Of a DNA stretch of 64,000 nt, positions 12,792 to 23,466 are shown one piece after another. Origin of the DNA: Galdieria sulphuraria (Eukaryota > Rhodophyta > Bangiophyceae > Galdieriales > Galdieriaceae); the NCBI RefSeq assembly GCF_000341285.1, contig NW_005178424.1, positions 1-64,000 on the forward strand, written 5' to 3'. The notes under the pieces were generated by a model that saw nothing but the letters and a program-made list of their open reading frames with translations, was not told the origin of the DNA and did not search any database. Each line of letters opens with the position of its first letter. Position 1 is the first letter of the stretch. A program made the position numbers and the translations under genes.

Positions 12792-14368
12792 TCAAAGTTG
12801 AGGACTGGAGGCTCTAGGAAATGAAAGATGCACACAACAACCTGGTAATCCCTTGTTTCCTTTTCTTGGTAGCTTGTGTAGTTTTCCTGGAGAAGTAATG
12901 GAGAGGTTTCCTCGCATTTTTTGCACCATTTCGAAAGCAATCGATAGACCAATGCCATTTCCTGGAGTAGCTGTATTGAAAACTACGTTACTTGCTCTAT
13001 ATCCTCTATCAAAAACTTTAGAAAGCTCCACCTGAGGAATTCCCAAACCTGTATCACAAATATCAATCGAAACACAACTGTTCTTACTATCCTATAAGTT
13101 GAACATCAAACATGATAAACAACAATAAAAAAGGTTCATCTAGTCCGTACCCAATAACAATCTACTCTTATAACACCACCAGTTGGAGTAAATTTAATGG
13201 CATTCTCACAAATGTTTAAAACAACTTCTCTGAGCATTCGTTCATCTACTAAACAAGGTGGCATGTCTCGCTCTATTTTGGAGGAAAATCGAATCCCCTT
13301 TTCACGAGCAAAACATCGAACACTTGATAACACTGGTTGAATAACGTCTTTTAGCCAACACAGATGCAAGCTGATACTCTTTTGACTGGACAAATTTTCT
13401 GCTTCTCTACTTTCCTTAGAAGCCTCCAGCTGAATGGGAATACTTGAAGATATTGTATCTGACTTTATATGACTCAACAATCTTTCGTTCATGTGCTGCA
13501 ATGGTGAAAGCAATTCTTGTAGTCTATCCGCCTGAAATAGTATATTTTGGACCAATTCCTTATTGATATCTTCACTTGGAAGTCGTTTCAAGAGTAACTT
13601 TGCAAATGTTTTGATTGCCATCAAAGGACTTTGTGCTTGATGCAATAGATTCGAAAACAACTTTTGTATCTTTGATAACTGAACTGTTGTTGTAGAACTC
13701 ATTTGCCACCTCAAGTTCAATGTACACGCAATGGCAACAGTCTTTGCCGACTGAAGAATTTGCAACTCTTCTTCTCTTGTCCAAATATGTTTTCCTTTTT
13801 TTCCTATTAATAATAATCCCACAACTATTCTATCATAATGAATGGGAATGGTGATATAGCCTTCTTCCAAATGATAAATGATTCCTTCTCGAAATGAAAC
13901 AAAAGGATAACTAGGTAACAAATAGGAAGGTTCCATTCCACCAGGTAAGGGAGGCGGTTGTCGTAAAATAAAAGGCAAAGATCCTTGATCCTCCTCTACA
14001 ACCCAGACAGAGCTTACACCAGGAAAGCTACACACAGGTATAAACTCCAAGGTCCCAGAAAGCTCATTTTCTTTTCGGAAAAATAAAACAAAATTATCAA
14101 TTCCTAAGGAATCTTCTAGAATTCTAAACTGGGCTTCACAAAGTGAACAAAACTCAGAACTACAAAGTCCCTCTATCCAGCTTTGTTTTCCATTCTTGTT
14201 GGAATGTTCGGATATTTCAGCCAAAGAGTAGTAACGTATTGACGGAAATTGTTGTCTCTTTAAATAAATATATCGTTTCCGTTTACATCTAGAGCAACTA
14301 TTTGATATTTTCTTAAGGCTGTGTCGAACCTGGTCAAAGTATACAGTCCAAGCAGAAAATGCCAACAT
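12792..14368 (-). CDS. CSK: chloroplast sensor histidine kinase (CSK / cyanobacterial Hik2 type)
   Basis: Two exons, 14368-13151 and 13091-12792 (59 bp intron), 505 residues. The N-terminus is basic and could be a plastid transit peptide. A GAF-like region (about 80-215) precedes a dimerisation/phosphoacceptor helix, HQAQSPLMAIKTFAKLLLKR, and an HATPase domain with N box (ICENAIKF), G1 (DTGLGIP) and G2 (GNGIGLSIA). The helix resembles Hik2 and CSK proteins, which sense plastoquinone redox state or salt and control photosystem gene expression. Here the presumptive acceptor histidine is kept, unlike land-plant CSK, where it is replaced. Nuclear location and an N-terminal extension fit an organelle-derived gene. 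Its start lies 44 bp from the divergent NFS1 start. Confidence 0.85.
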
Positions 14369-14412
14369 CAATCACACACATTCGAAGAATATTCTTGAAT
14401 AGATTGTAGGAA

Positions 14413-15931
14413 ATGAGTATTGTTCTTAGGAAACCGACCAAGTTTTCAAGGTTTGCTTTTTATTCAGTTGCAAAATTCTCTTCAGAAAAAGCTAAGAAAC
14501 AGCAGAAATTTACTTTCTGTACGCAAGGTGTGGCCAAAGAGAATAATAGTCAAGACCAGAAACCACAGCTTTCCAGTGAAGAAGCAACTACAGCTGCTGC
14601 GTTGCAACAGATTACAACTTCTTATTCGAACAAAGGATATGCTCTGGATGTGACCGAAAGAACAGTGTTGGGAAGGCCTATTTATCTTGACGCTCAGTCA
14701 ACAACTCCAGTGGACCCTCGAGTATTGGATGCTATGTTACCCTATTATGTGTCACAGTATGGCAATCCACACTCAAGAACACACGCCTATGGCTGGGCAA
14801 CAGAGGAAGCAGTCGAAAAGTCTAGAGCTAACGTAGCTGCACTTATTGGTGCCGACGCAAAGGAAATTATTTTCACCTCTGGAGCTACCGAAAGCAATAA
14901 CGCTGCAATCAAAGGGGTAGCAAACTTTTACAAAGAAAGAAAGCGTCATATTATTACTACACAAACGGAGCATAAATGTGTCTTGGATTCTTGCAGGCAT
15001 TTACAACAAAATGGCTTTGAAGTTACTTATTTGCCAGTAAATAAGGAAGGCCTAGTTAGTCTAGAAGATGTGAAGAATGCTATTCGTCCAGATACCGTTT
15101 TAGTGTCCGTTATGATGGTAAATAACGAAATTGGAGTCATTCAACCAGTAGAAGAGATTGGGAAGATTTGTCGAGAACGCAAGGTTTTCTTTCATACGGA
15201 TGCTGCTCAAGCAGTAGGAAAGATTCCTTTAGATGTTGAAAAGATGCATATTGATCTTATGTCAATATCTGGACATAAGATTTATGGACCAAAAGGTATA
15301 GGAGCTTTATATGTGCGAAGAAAACCTCGTGTTCGTTTAGAGCCAATAATTAATGGTGGAGGCCAAGAACGAGGCTTACGGAGTGGAACTCTTCCGGCTC
15401 CACTTGTAGTAGGAATGGGTGCTGCATGTGAAGTTTGTATGGAGGAAATGGAAAGAGATTATCAACATGTATCACAGTTAAGTGAACGCCTGATACGACA
15501 GATTCGTTCATCCATACCTCACGTGGTATTGAATGGGTAAGCTTAAAAGTTCATAGTTGAACAATGGATGAATATTCGTTTGTAGTTCCGAAGTTCATCG
15601 ATATCCTGGAAATGTCAATTTTTCCTTTGCATATGTAGAAGGGGAGTCCTTGTTAATGGCTTTGAAAAAAGTAGCTGTGAGTAGTGGCAGTGCCTGTACA
15701 TCAGCCTCATTGGAACCTTCTTATGTACTTCGTGCATTAGGTGTAGATGAAGATATGGCACACACAAGTATACGCTTTGGTCTGGGTAGATTTACTACTG
15801 CAAAGGAAGTAGATTTTACTGTTGAGTTGGCTAAGAGACATGTTGCTCGACTAAGAGATATGAGTCCTTTGTGGGAGATGGTTCAAGAAGGAATAGACTT
15901 GAAGAGTATTCAATGGACACAAGAACATTAA
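14413..15931 (+). CDS. NFS1: mitochondrial cysteine desulfurase
   Basis: Two exons, 14413-15536 and 15586-15931 (49 bp intron), 489 residues. A class V aminotransferase fold that removes sulfur from cysteine for iron-sulfur cluster assembly and tRNA thiolation. Visible: a mitochondrial-type presequence ([20 protein letters not shown]), the [13 protein letters not shown] substrate strand, TSGATESNN cofactor loop, the HTDAAQAVG strand, the PLP lysine in [10 protein letters not shown], and the catalytic cysteine in SSGSACTS in exon 2. Length and order match eukaryotic NFS1 rather than the plastid SufS type. The next gene starts only 18 bp downstream on the same strand. Confidence 0.96.
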
Positions 15932-15949
15932 GTGTGAATAATAAAAGAA

Positions 15950-16945
15950 ATGGAAGAGCATCGTTTGGTGAATTTAATGTTAATGAAAAGCTGTCCAAGA
16001 AGGATATCTGGTTTTGCTTTCTACTCTCACAGTTATGGCAAGAGCGATAAACGAAATCCTACACTCTCTTGCTGTTTCAAAGACAAGTTGTCTCATTTAT
16101 CCTTTCTACCAAAAACTTGTTCCGAACGTGTTTATTTCTTGCCAAAGTATTCTCAAGCGAGACTCTTTGGGTTGAAGAGACGATCTCAGGCACCCGAAGA
16201 TAATATGGCTACAACAATACAGATGCAAGTTATTTCTACAGAAGAATTGAAGAAAGCTGTAGGATACAAGGCAGTTGATGATCATATTCGCTCTGGGATG
16301 GTTGTGGGCTTGGGTACAGGTTCAACAGCTTATTATGCAGTCGAACGTTTGGGTCAAAAGATAAAAAAAGGTGAAATTGTGGATATTGTGGCCATACCAA
16401 CTTCTACAAAAACAGAGCATCAAGCAAAGACCTGGGATATTCCTCTAGTGACGTTGGACACCCATCCTTCTCTTGATGTTGCCATTGATGGAGCCGATGA
16501 AGTGGATGATCAACTTAATCTTGTGAAAGGTAGAGGTGGTGCACTCTTAAGAGAGAAAATGGTTGAAGTAGAGGCCAAGAAATTGGTCATTATTGTTGAT
16601 GAGTCGAAATTAGTAAAAGGTCTAGGTATTACGGGAGCTATGCCTGTTGAGGTTACACCTTTTTGTTGGAAGCGAACAATGCGTCGTTTATTAGAAGTTG
16701 AAGCATTTCAAGGTTGCCAAGTTTCCGCTAAAATTCGTGAAGACAAAGATACTGTTTATCTAACCGACAATCACAATTATATTATTGACCTATTTTTCCA
16801 GAAGCCCATTCCAGACATTTCTTTAGCTGCAAGACAGTTAATTGAGATTGTGGGAGTAGTGGAACATGGTTTGTTCTTAAATATGGCGGATATTTGTATC
16901 GTGTCTGGAATGAATGGAATTCGAGTGGTCGAGAAAAATCCTTAA
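15950..16945 (+). CDS. rpiA: ribose-5-phosphate isomerase A, probably plastid-targeted
   Basis: Single exon, 331 residues from the first ATG. It interconverts ribose 5-phosphate and ribulose 5-phosphate in the pentose phosphate and Calvin cycles. The RpiA core starts near residue 95: GLGTGSTAYYAVERL phosphate loop, IPTSTKTEHQA, DGADEVDDQLNLVKGRGGALLREK active site with catalytic Asp and Glu, and DESKLVKGLG. About 90 residues rich in Ser, Arg, Phe and Cys precede it (CPRRISGFAFYSHSYG), a likely plastid transit peptide; the ATG at 16205 (MATTIQMQ) would give a cytosolic-length form, so alternative starts are possible. The gene lies head to tail between NFS1 and the acetyl-CoA hydrolase gene. 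Confidence 0.95.
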   Translation: MEEHRLVNLMLMKSCPRRISGFAFYSHSYGKSDKRNPTLSCCFKDKLSHLSFLPKTCSERVYFLPKYSQARLFGLKRRSQAPEDNMATTIQMQVISTEELKKAVGYKAVDDHIRSGMVVGLGTGSTAYYAVERLGQKIKKGEIVDIVAIPTSTKTEHQAKTWDIPLVTLDTHPSLDVAIDGADEVDDQLNLVKGRGGALLREKMVEVEAKKLVIIVDESKLVKGLGITGAMPVEVTPFCWKRTMRRLLEVEAFQGCQVSAKIREDKDTVYLTDNHNYIIDLFFQKPIPDISLAARQLIEIVGVVEHGLFLNMADICIVSGMNGIRVVEKNP

Positions 16946-17013
16946 GATTTTCTTCCTTTGGAAATTTCTCTTCAAGGGCTTCGTCTTGGAATAATACATT
17001 TGTGTTGAATAAG

Positions 17014-18655
17014 ATGCAACATAACTTGAAATTGGACCATGTTATGAAATTTCTATATAAAACTGCCTGTCGCTTCTTATCTCAAGTTTCTCAGGCGCCC
17101 ATTCTTCCAGCAAAGGAAGGCGAAGGCTATATCGCCAATAAATTCTATGCAAATCGTTCTTTTCCATATCCACGGCAACTTCGATATAGAATACCTGGAA
17201 AAGAAATCAATTACATGTCTCCAGAAGAAGCTGTATCTTTTGTTCGTACAGGTGACAATGTATATATACAAAGCGTCGCAGCAGCTCCACAGACTTTAAT
17301 ACAAGCTCTTTCATCAGTTGTTGAGAACTCGGATAGAAAACAAATCAGTTTATATCATATTCTCATAGATGGAGAGTTGCCCATATTTACACCAAACTTT
17401 TCTGGAAAAATAACTTCCAACTCTTTATTCATTGGTGGAAACTGTCGGAAACACGTAAACGAAGGAATAGCTGACTATACACCAGTATTTTTGGGGGAAG
17501 TCCCTTATCTATTTAGGAGGCGTATCATACCTATAGATGTTGCTTTTGTTCAGGTATCTCCACCAGATAATTTTGGTTATGTTTCACTTGGAGTTAGTGT
17601 GGATATTACTTTATCAGCCTTGGAGGTTGCCAGAGAACGAATAGCTGTTGTCAATCCCTTTATGCCACGTACTCTTGGTGATGCACTTGTTCACATTTCA
17701 CAACTGGATCACTTGGTTTATGAAGAAAAGCCACTTCCGGAGTTAAATGTGCCTAAAGAAGATCCTTGCCGTACTAAAATTGGTCAACTGATTGCAGAAA
17801 ATCTTATTCGTGATGGAGCCTGCCTTCAGACAGGTATTGGTGCTATACCAGATGCAATATTGAAATATTTAAGACATCATAAAGGTGAATATTTTACATG
17901 TTGCTGTTGTTGATACAGAGTTGAATAAATATGTGAAATAGACTTGGGTGTTCATACTGAAATGTTTAGTGATGGTTTGATAGAACTTGTGGAAAATGGC
18001 AACGTGACCAACGAATTGAAGAAAATCGAACCCGGGAAGATCATTTCTAGTTTCCTTTTAGGCACTTCTCGTCTCTATCGCTTTGTTGATAACAATCCTT
18101 TGGTTTGCATGCGAGATGTTACTTTTACCAATGATCCTGGAGTGATTGGTAAAAATGACAATGTAGTAGCAGTGAATGCTGCTATAGAAGGTATGAAAAA
18201 TGGAAAGTCCAACAAGGCACTAATAGCAATTTATGTTGATGCAGTGGATCTGACTGGTCAGATATGTAGTGATAGTATTGGAGAATCATTCTATAGTGGT
18301 TTTGGAGGACAAGTGGATTTTATGAGAGGAGCAGCATTATCAGAGAATGGAAAGGCAATTATTGCCCTTCCCAGTACGGGTGGAAGACGCCATTCTAGAA
18401 TAGTTCCTATTATCAAACCTGGTGGAGGTGTAGTAACTACTAGGGCGCATGCACATTATGTCGTAAGTAATATTTGAATAGTGCATCAACTGCAGTTCTC
18501 AAATAGACTAATGTCTTCTTTAGGTAACTGAATACGGAATTGCAGAGTTGAAAGGCAAATCTATTCGGGAGAGAGCAAAGGCACTTATCAATATAGCACA
18601 CCCTGACTTTCGTGAACAACTGGAACAGGAAGCGAAGCGTCGTTCTTTGTTCTGA
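17014..18655 (+). CDS. ACH1: acetyl-CoA hydrolase / CoA-transferase, mitochondrial
   Basis: Three exons: 17014-17884, 17942-18462 and 18524-18655; introns 57 and 61 bp; 507 residues. It belongs to the acetyl-CoA hydrolase / succinyl-CoA:acetate and 4-hydroxybutyrate CoA-transferase family. Visible: SVAAAPQTLIQAL near the N-terminus, the CoA-binding TGIGAIPDAI loop just before intron 1, DLGVHTEMFSDG after it, FGGQVDFMRGAA, RIVPIIKPGGGVVTTRAHAHYVVTEYG spanning intron 2, and a closing AHPDFREQL. The second in-frame ATG (17044) opens a typical mitochondrial presequence (MKFLYKTACRFLSQ), so either ATG may be used. The likely role is acetate/CoA balance in mitochondria. It starts about 70 bp after the RpiA stop. 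Confidence 0.93.
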
Positions 18656-19191
18656 TAGCGTTATGAATATAGTTTCTGTAGAGGCATTTAGAGGTTGATG
18701 AAATAGAATTGGAAATGCTACTTTTCAGCCCTTTAAAAGAAGGAATGGACAATCTCGAATTTCTAATTTTTTTTATTTCTTTGTGTGAGCATGTAAATTC
18801 TATATCTCTGCGATAATATATCGTACAACCTTTTTCACTCATTCAAACAGAAACTGAATGGAGGTTTGGATGACTCACAGAAACTGAATACGAGATATGG
18901 ACTGACTCACGATAATCGAAAAAAATATACTACAAAGATGCTAATCGAAAAAAAGAAACTATAAAAGACTCCCTTTCTACAAAAGCAAACCTATAGAATT
19001 GACATGCATTGTTAACTGAAACTCAATAAAGAAATTTTCGACCATAGGAGAAATACGAAGTCTCCATTGTTGATAATAAAAGCTTTCTTCTCTAAACCAA
19101 AACTTGAAACCAGAACTTGTCTGATTCTTCTATGAAGAGAAAGTGTCAAGTAGATCTTGAAGTTATCCATTTGAAAAACTCATCACACCCA
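18656..19191. other. convergent intergenic spacer, 536 bp
   Basis: Lies between two convergent genes, so it should hold only 3' ends. AT-rich; nothing else recognised. Confidence 0.4.
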
Positions 19192-20093
19192 TTAACTTCC
19201 AGAAAACTCTATGTGCTCTTTTGACAACGACATATTCTTCCAAGACCTTGGTGGAGGTAGAGGTGGTAAATTCCACCACTGCTTGGTTTTAGCGACCTCG
19301 GGATTCCGGTTTTCTTCAAATTCCTGAAAAAACTTCTCAACCAATTCTGATGGCATGAGCTCTTCGAATAAAGGACGAACTGTTTTGACCTTGCGAAACT
19401 CAATTTTCTTCGCAGTATTCTTTGAAATAAATGGCTTTAGTATCGACCAAAGTGACGAAAACACTAAAGGCGCATCCACCACAACAGCAAGAAAAAGGCG
19501 TTCAGGATAATGGTCACTAAAAAGTTTTAAAGACTTCTTTCCAACCGTAGGATTGAGATCTTGCGCTGAAAACCCAACAAAATCCAACACCCAAATATAA
19601 GACTCCGCAAAGGAGTTTGTGAAGATTGTTTCCAAATAGTATATAAGATGCTTGACGTTATTGTCTGCATTCCGATCTTCCAGACCGACAAAACAAGAGT
19701 ACATTACTGGTCTACCCACTTTGTCAACTCCCAAAGGACGAAAGGTATGACTTCGTGGATTATGTAAGCATAAGTTACAAAGCATACGTTCTGGACGCAC
19801 TTCTCTTCTCCACTGCAAAGTTTCGATTAGCATGTCTCTCGCCAATCGAAGGTTGTGGTCCCTCGCACCTAAATAACAAAAAGGTCAAAAAACTGAACTT
19901 GTCCAACAAATACGAACATACGCAAATAGCGAACTAATGTGAAATACGAACAAAAGGATTCATCTAAAGGCGAAGTATAGCCGTCCTTTCTGACAAGATC
20001 TTTCAGTTGGCGCGCCAATTTTTTCTCTTCCCTAGAAGGAGCTTCCGCTCCTACAAGTTTATCTTTTGGAGGCTCTGTAGAGTCCAATTCCAT
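19192..20093 (-). CDS. Sec14-like CRAL-TRIO lipid-binding protein
   Basis: Two exons, 20093-19922 and 19868-19192 (53 bp intron), 282 residues. A CRAL-TRIO N-helix part ends in LVRYLRARDHNLRLARDML across the intron, then ETLQWRREVRPE, the lipid-binding domain with GVDKVGRPVMY, WVLDFVGFSAQDLN, KSLKLFSDHYPERLFLAVVVDAP and SSLWSILKPFISKNTAKKI. These are the usual Sec14 blocks for phosphatidylinositol or phosphatidylcholine transfer. No GOLD or other extra domain and no signal peptide, so it is probably cytosolic. It starts 11 bp after the end of the IMP2 gene, which lies upstream on the same strand. Confidence 0.9.
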
Positions 20094-20104
20094 CGTTGGG
20101 GTTT

Positions 20105-20796
20105 TTACAATACTTTACTAGGAATAAGTCTATTCTCGGAAGAGTGTTCAGATGGTTGTGGTATTCTTCCCCATCTTCTCCAAGGCCAAATGATAAAACT
20201 TACTCGACCTTCAATAAGTGCTTGAGGTACCTATTTGCAATCAAATACTCGTTCAGTTACACTTCAAGGTTAATAGCGTAGATAAAAGAAACCACTCACG
20301 GGACCTAATTGGTTGGAATCGGTACTTTTGTCTTGTTCATCGCCTTCTACCCAACAGTGTCCAAGAGGTATATATGTTAATCGGCTTTCCTTTCTACTCC
20401 AAATATGATCTCCTTCGAGAGCTACAACTCTCTTGATTAGCTTTTTATTTTTGTTATAGGGACATCTAAAAGAAGTAATCCAATGAGTTGTTCTCCTTGG
20501 GAATAAAACAGTTTACGTACGCAAGAACAACAACTTCTCCTCGTCTTATATCCTTCAGTAACAAAGAAAGTCTATCAATCCAAACCAAATCTACTCTGGT
20601 ACCAACTCTAAAGTTGTTGTCAATAAAAATCAACCAAAACCACGATAACTAACTTTGGATTGACTGTGGGTGACATGGAGTAGCCTTCTACCTTGGCAAC
20701 AGTTCCAATAAGGTCACAAAAGGTTATGGTGATAGGTATGGACCAAAAACAACCTTTCACAACTTCTCCGAGTGTGTGCCACGAAAGCCACTTCAT
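20105..20796 (-). CDS. IMP2: mitochondrial inner membrane peptidase subunit 2
   Basis: Four exons: 20796-20654, 20607-20521, 20465-20300 and 20230-20105; introns 46, 55 and 69 bp; 173 residues. An S26 signal peptidase with the serine motif GYSMSPTVNP at the end of exon 1 and the catalytic lysine motif IKRVVALEGD in exon 3, followed by the GHCWVEGDEQDKSTDSN strand that is diagnostic for the family. A membrane helix (SIPITITFCDLIGTVA) precedes the serine. The ATG at 20796 was chosen because it gives the same N-terminal length as other IMP2 proteins; an open frame continues upstream into the aldolase 3' end. It cleaves presequences on the intermembrane-space side of the inner membrane. Confidence 0.92.
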
Positions 20797-20866
20797 GCGA
20801 AGAGCACTCAATCTAATTGAATAGGCTTTATTCCAATCACAAAGCGATACATGACAAATGGAACCA

Positions 20867-22172
20867 TTAATAGACATAAGCCTTCTCAAAGGTTCCCGTC
20901 TTATCTAACGTAGGCTCAGAACCCGGAACATACTTCCCCAAATTAGCTTTTGAGTTAGCTCGAGCTCTTGCAAGTAAGGCTTCTTGAGCTGCCTTCACAT
21001 TTTCTTGCTTACCCTTCCAACTCTTTAAACAGGATTGTTGCAGAGCTCTACCATATGAAAACGACAAACTCCAAGGTCCACGACGTTGTATCTTATTCAT
21101 AACGTTGAGATAGACCGAAGCTTCTTCTTCGGACATACCACCGGAAAGGAACATAATTCCAGGTACGGCAGAAGGAACTCGACGTTCCATTGTTCTGATT
21201 GTATATCGTGCAATGTCTTCCGCACTTACTTGTCGTTTACAATCCGCGCCTGGAACGGTCATATTGGGCTTCAGCAGAGAACCTTCCAGTAAAACTCCAT
21301 TACTATCACATTCCTTATAAACGGTTGCCAGAACATGTTCTTGCACTTGAGCCGTGCGTTCTATATCGTGGTCACCGTCCATCAAAATTTCTGGCTCAAT
21401 AATAGGAACCAGACCCTGTTCCTGAACAGTTTTAGCATATCGAGCAAGACCGCGAGCATTTTCTTGAACACAAAGTTCAGTGGGTGTTTCTGGAGATATC
21501 TGCAACACTGCTCGCCATTTGGCAAATCTGGCACCTTGTTTGTAGTAAGCAGCTGCTCGTTCACTCAGACCATCAAGCCCAGTACACCAAGTTTCAATAG
21601 CTTCTCCACCGGGTAACGGTGATAATCCTTTATCTACCTTGATACCAGGAATGACACCCACTCCTCTCAGACAATCAACAAATGACTTGCCGTTACGTGC
21701 GTTCTGGTATAAAGTTTCTTCAAAAAGGATTGCGCCCGAAATATATTGTCCCAGTCCCTCACAGGTAAACAACAATTCCCGATATGCTTGACGGTTTTCC
21801 TCTGTATTCTCAACTCCAATAGAAGCCAAGCGTTTTCCGATGGTCTTTGTAGATTCATCCACTGCCAATATTCCCTTGCCAGGTGAGGCTATGGAACGAG
21901 CAGTTTCGATCAAGCTGTCTGCAAACTTTTCAACACCTCCTTTAACTCCCCAAGAAAGACACACTATACGAGATTTGCCTCCAGCAGGAGTGAATTGGAC
22001 TCTAGAGATTGGGTGTTCAGAAGAAACTGAAACACCTAAAAAGCTTTTTGATTGAAGCCTGAAGAGACTGTTAGCACGTATGAGTAAGTCCAAATAGTAC
22101 GAACCCATGCTTATTTTTAGACCCAAAAAGGTTTGCACTGAAGTTTGTAGAACCAACAAAGGCGACAGTCAT
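20867..22172 (-). CDS. FBA: class I fructose-bisphosphate aldolase, plastid-targeted
   Basis: Two exons, 22172-22105 and 22058-20867 (46 bp intron with a GTGCTAAC branch site), 419 residues. The short first exon and start of the second give a transit peptide ([19 protein letters not shown]..., ending near SRIVCLSWG). Class I aldolase blocks follow: [64 protein letters not shown], the Schiff-base lysine in [15 protein letters not shown], and [10 protein letters not shown]. The chain ends in AYVY, with the C-terminal tyrosine typical of active class I enzymes. It condenses dihydroxyacetone phosphate with glyceraldehyde 3-phosphate, and with erythrose 4-phosphate would supply the SBPase encoded at 36.4-37.7 kb. 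Confidence 0.94.
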
Positions 22173-22391
22173 CCCAAGTGTTCTCTGCAAAGCTATCACC
22201 AATCCCAACCAATCGTTCAATTGTAATCTCACGAAAAGAGCCGAGTTTCCATTCTTTATAGGAGAACGAACGGTCAAAATTGAATGGATGTGCTAACCTA
22301 GAAAAATGCTTCTATTGCGCCAAACTTCTGAAAATTCCCTTTTAATGAATGTACCTTGCGGTCTTTGTTTTATTGTAAATAAACAAGAAGC

Positions 22392-23446
22392 ATGCCAAAA
22401 AAGGTTTTCTTCGGTTTGGTTGGACTCTTGACAATTTTAGTAGTATGGAACTTTCTCACCTTGTGTAAAATACAAAACAAGGTATAAATAAACTTTTCAA
22501 GTTCTATTAGACGACTACATTAACATTGCGGACTATGCAAATTCTAGAATTCGAAAAGTCAGTGTATTACAGGCTACCAGACATTACAAGGCTTAAATAG
22601 AACAAAGAAATTCGAGTATCTCATTGAACTCTATTTGAAACCATGGAAGGTCAACGAAGCATTCGGGTTCAACGTCAAGATTTACGAAGAAGCCTTCGAC
22701 TTTTTAGAGCCTCTGCTCAGAATGGGTGGGTTCCGAGTAAGACTTCATAGACGACGAGTGTTCTATAGAGCAACTGGACACTGGTATCAAACCTACAGAA
22801 ATCAACGGATGGAATGGTTATTAAAATTTTTAACTAGCCTTTTGAACCCAAACAGTGAAATGCCTATGTCCAGAGCTCAAAGAACATTGTTAAAATATGA
22901 TAAACCTATAGAATTCTTCGTAAACGTTGGAGACGGTCCGCGCATAACCATTGACTCCAGCTCGGGATCTTTAGCAGGATTTCCAATATTTTCATTTCGA
23001 ACTTCTAGTCTTCATATTGACATACCAATTCCAGACCCTGTTGAATACGGAAGCAACGGGAATTATGTTTGGGATGAATTTGAAGGAAATTCGGTCAATG
23101 GACATCAAGCTTTTGGAAACTCTAACACAAGTCATGTAAATAGTGAATTAGCATGGGAGATAAAAGAAAGTAGAGCTGTCTTTAGAGGATCTTCATCTTG
23201 CTTTCAGCTTCACAAAAGTAACTGGTATCTGTGCCCCAGGATACCTTTGGCAAAGTTGAGTATCTTAAAGCCAGATCTGTTGGATGCAGGCATCACTTCC
23301 TGGATTAAACTCTCTCCCAATCTGACAAATGAAGAAATTGAAAGTAGCTTGGAGCTTGGCTTAAGGCAAACTAAGACTCATCGAGAAGAAGCGAGATACA
23401 AATATATACTAGACGTTGACGGAGGTTTGGGTTCGTCAAGAAAAAG
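22392..23446 (+). CDS. CAP10/POGLUT-like glycosyltransferase family 90, interrupted by an assembly gap
   Basis: Exon 1 at 22392-22481 encodes 30 residues with a type II signal anchor (FFGLVGLLTILVVWNFLTL). Exon 2 starts at 22548 after a 66 bp intron and runs to the gap at 23447. GT90 features: FFVNVGDGPRITI and PIFSFRTSS, HIDIPIPDPVEYG, AVFRGSSS, LLDAGITSW and the nucleotide-sugar region YKYILDVDGGLGSSRK just before the Ns. In POGLUT and CAP10 enzymes this domain transfers glucose or xylose in the ER/Golgi. The C-terminal end of the domain is missing: it is either inside the gap or lost to misassembly, because sequence right after the Ns belongs to another gene. Acceptor sugar and target are unknown. 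Confidence 0.8.
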
Positions 23447-23466
23447 NNNNNNNNNNNNNNNNNNNN
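23447..23466. other. assembly gap, 20 N
   Basis: A run of exactly 20 unknown bases. Its true length is not known. It removes the 3' end of the GT90 gene and probably the 5' end of the uL4m gene. Confidence 0.99.

Noticed and set aside
20797-20889. Longer N-terminus for IMP2
   Set aside because: It would overlap the aldolase coding end on the same strand, and the family N-terminus matches the internal ATG at 20796.
22722-22766. Possible 43 bp intron in the GT90 gene
   Set aside because: Removing it would break the frame; the region is open without splicing.
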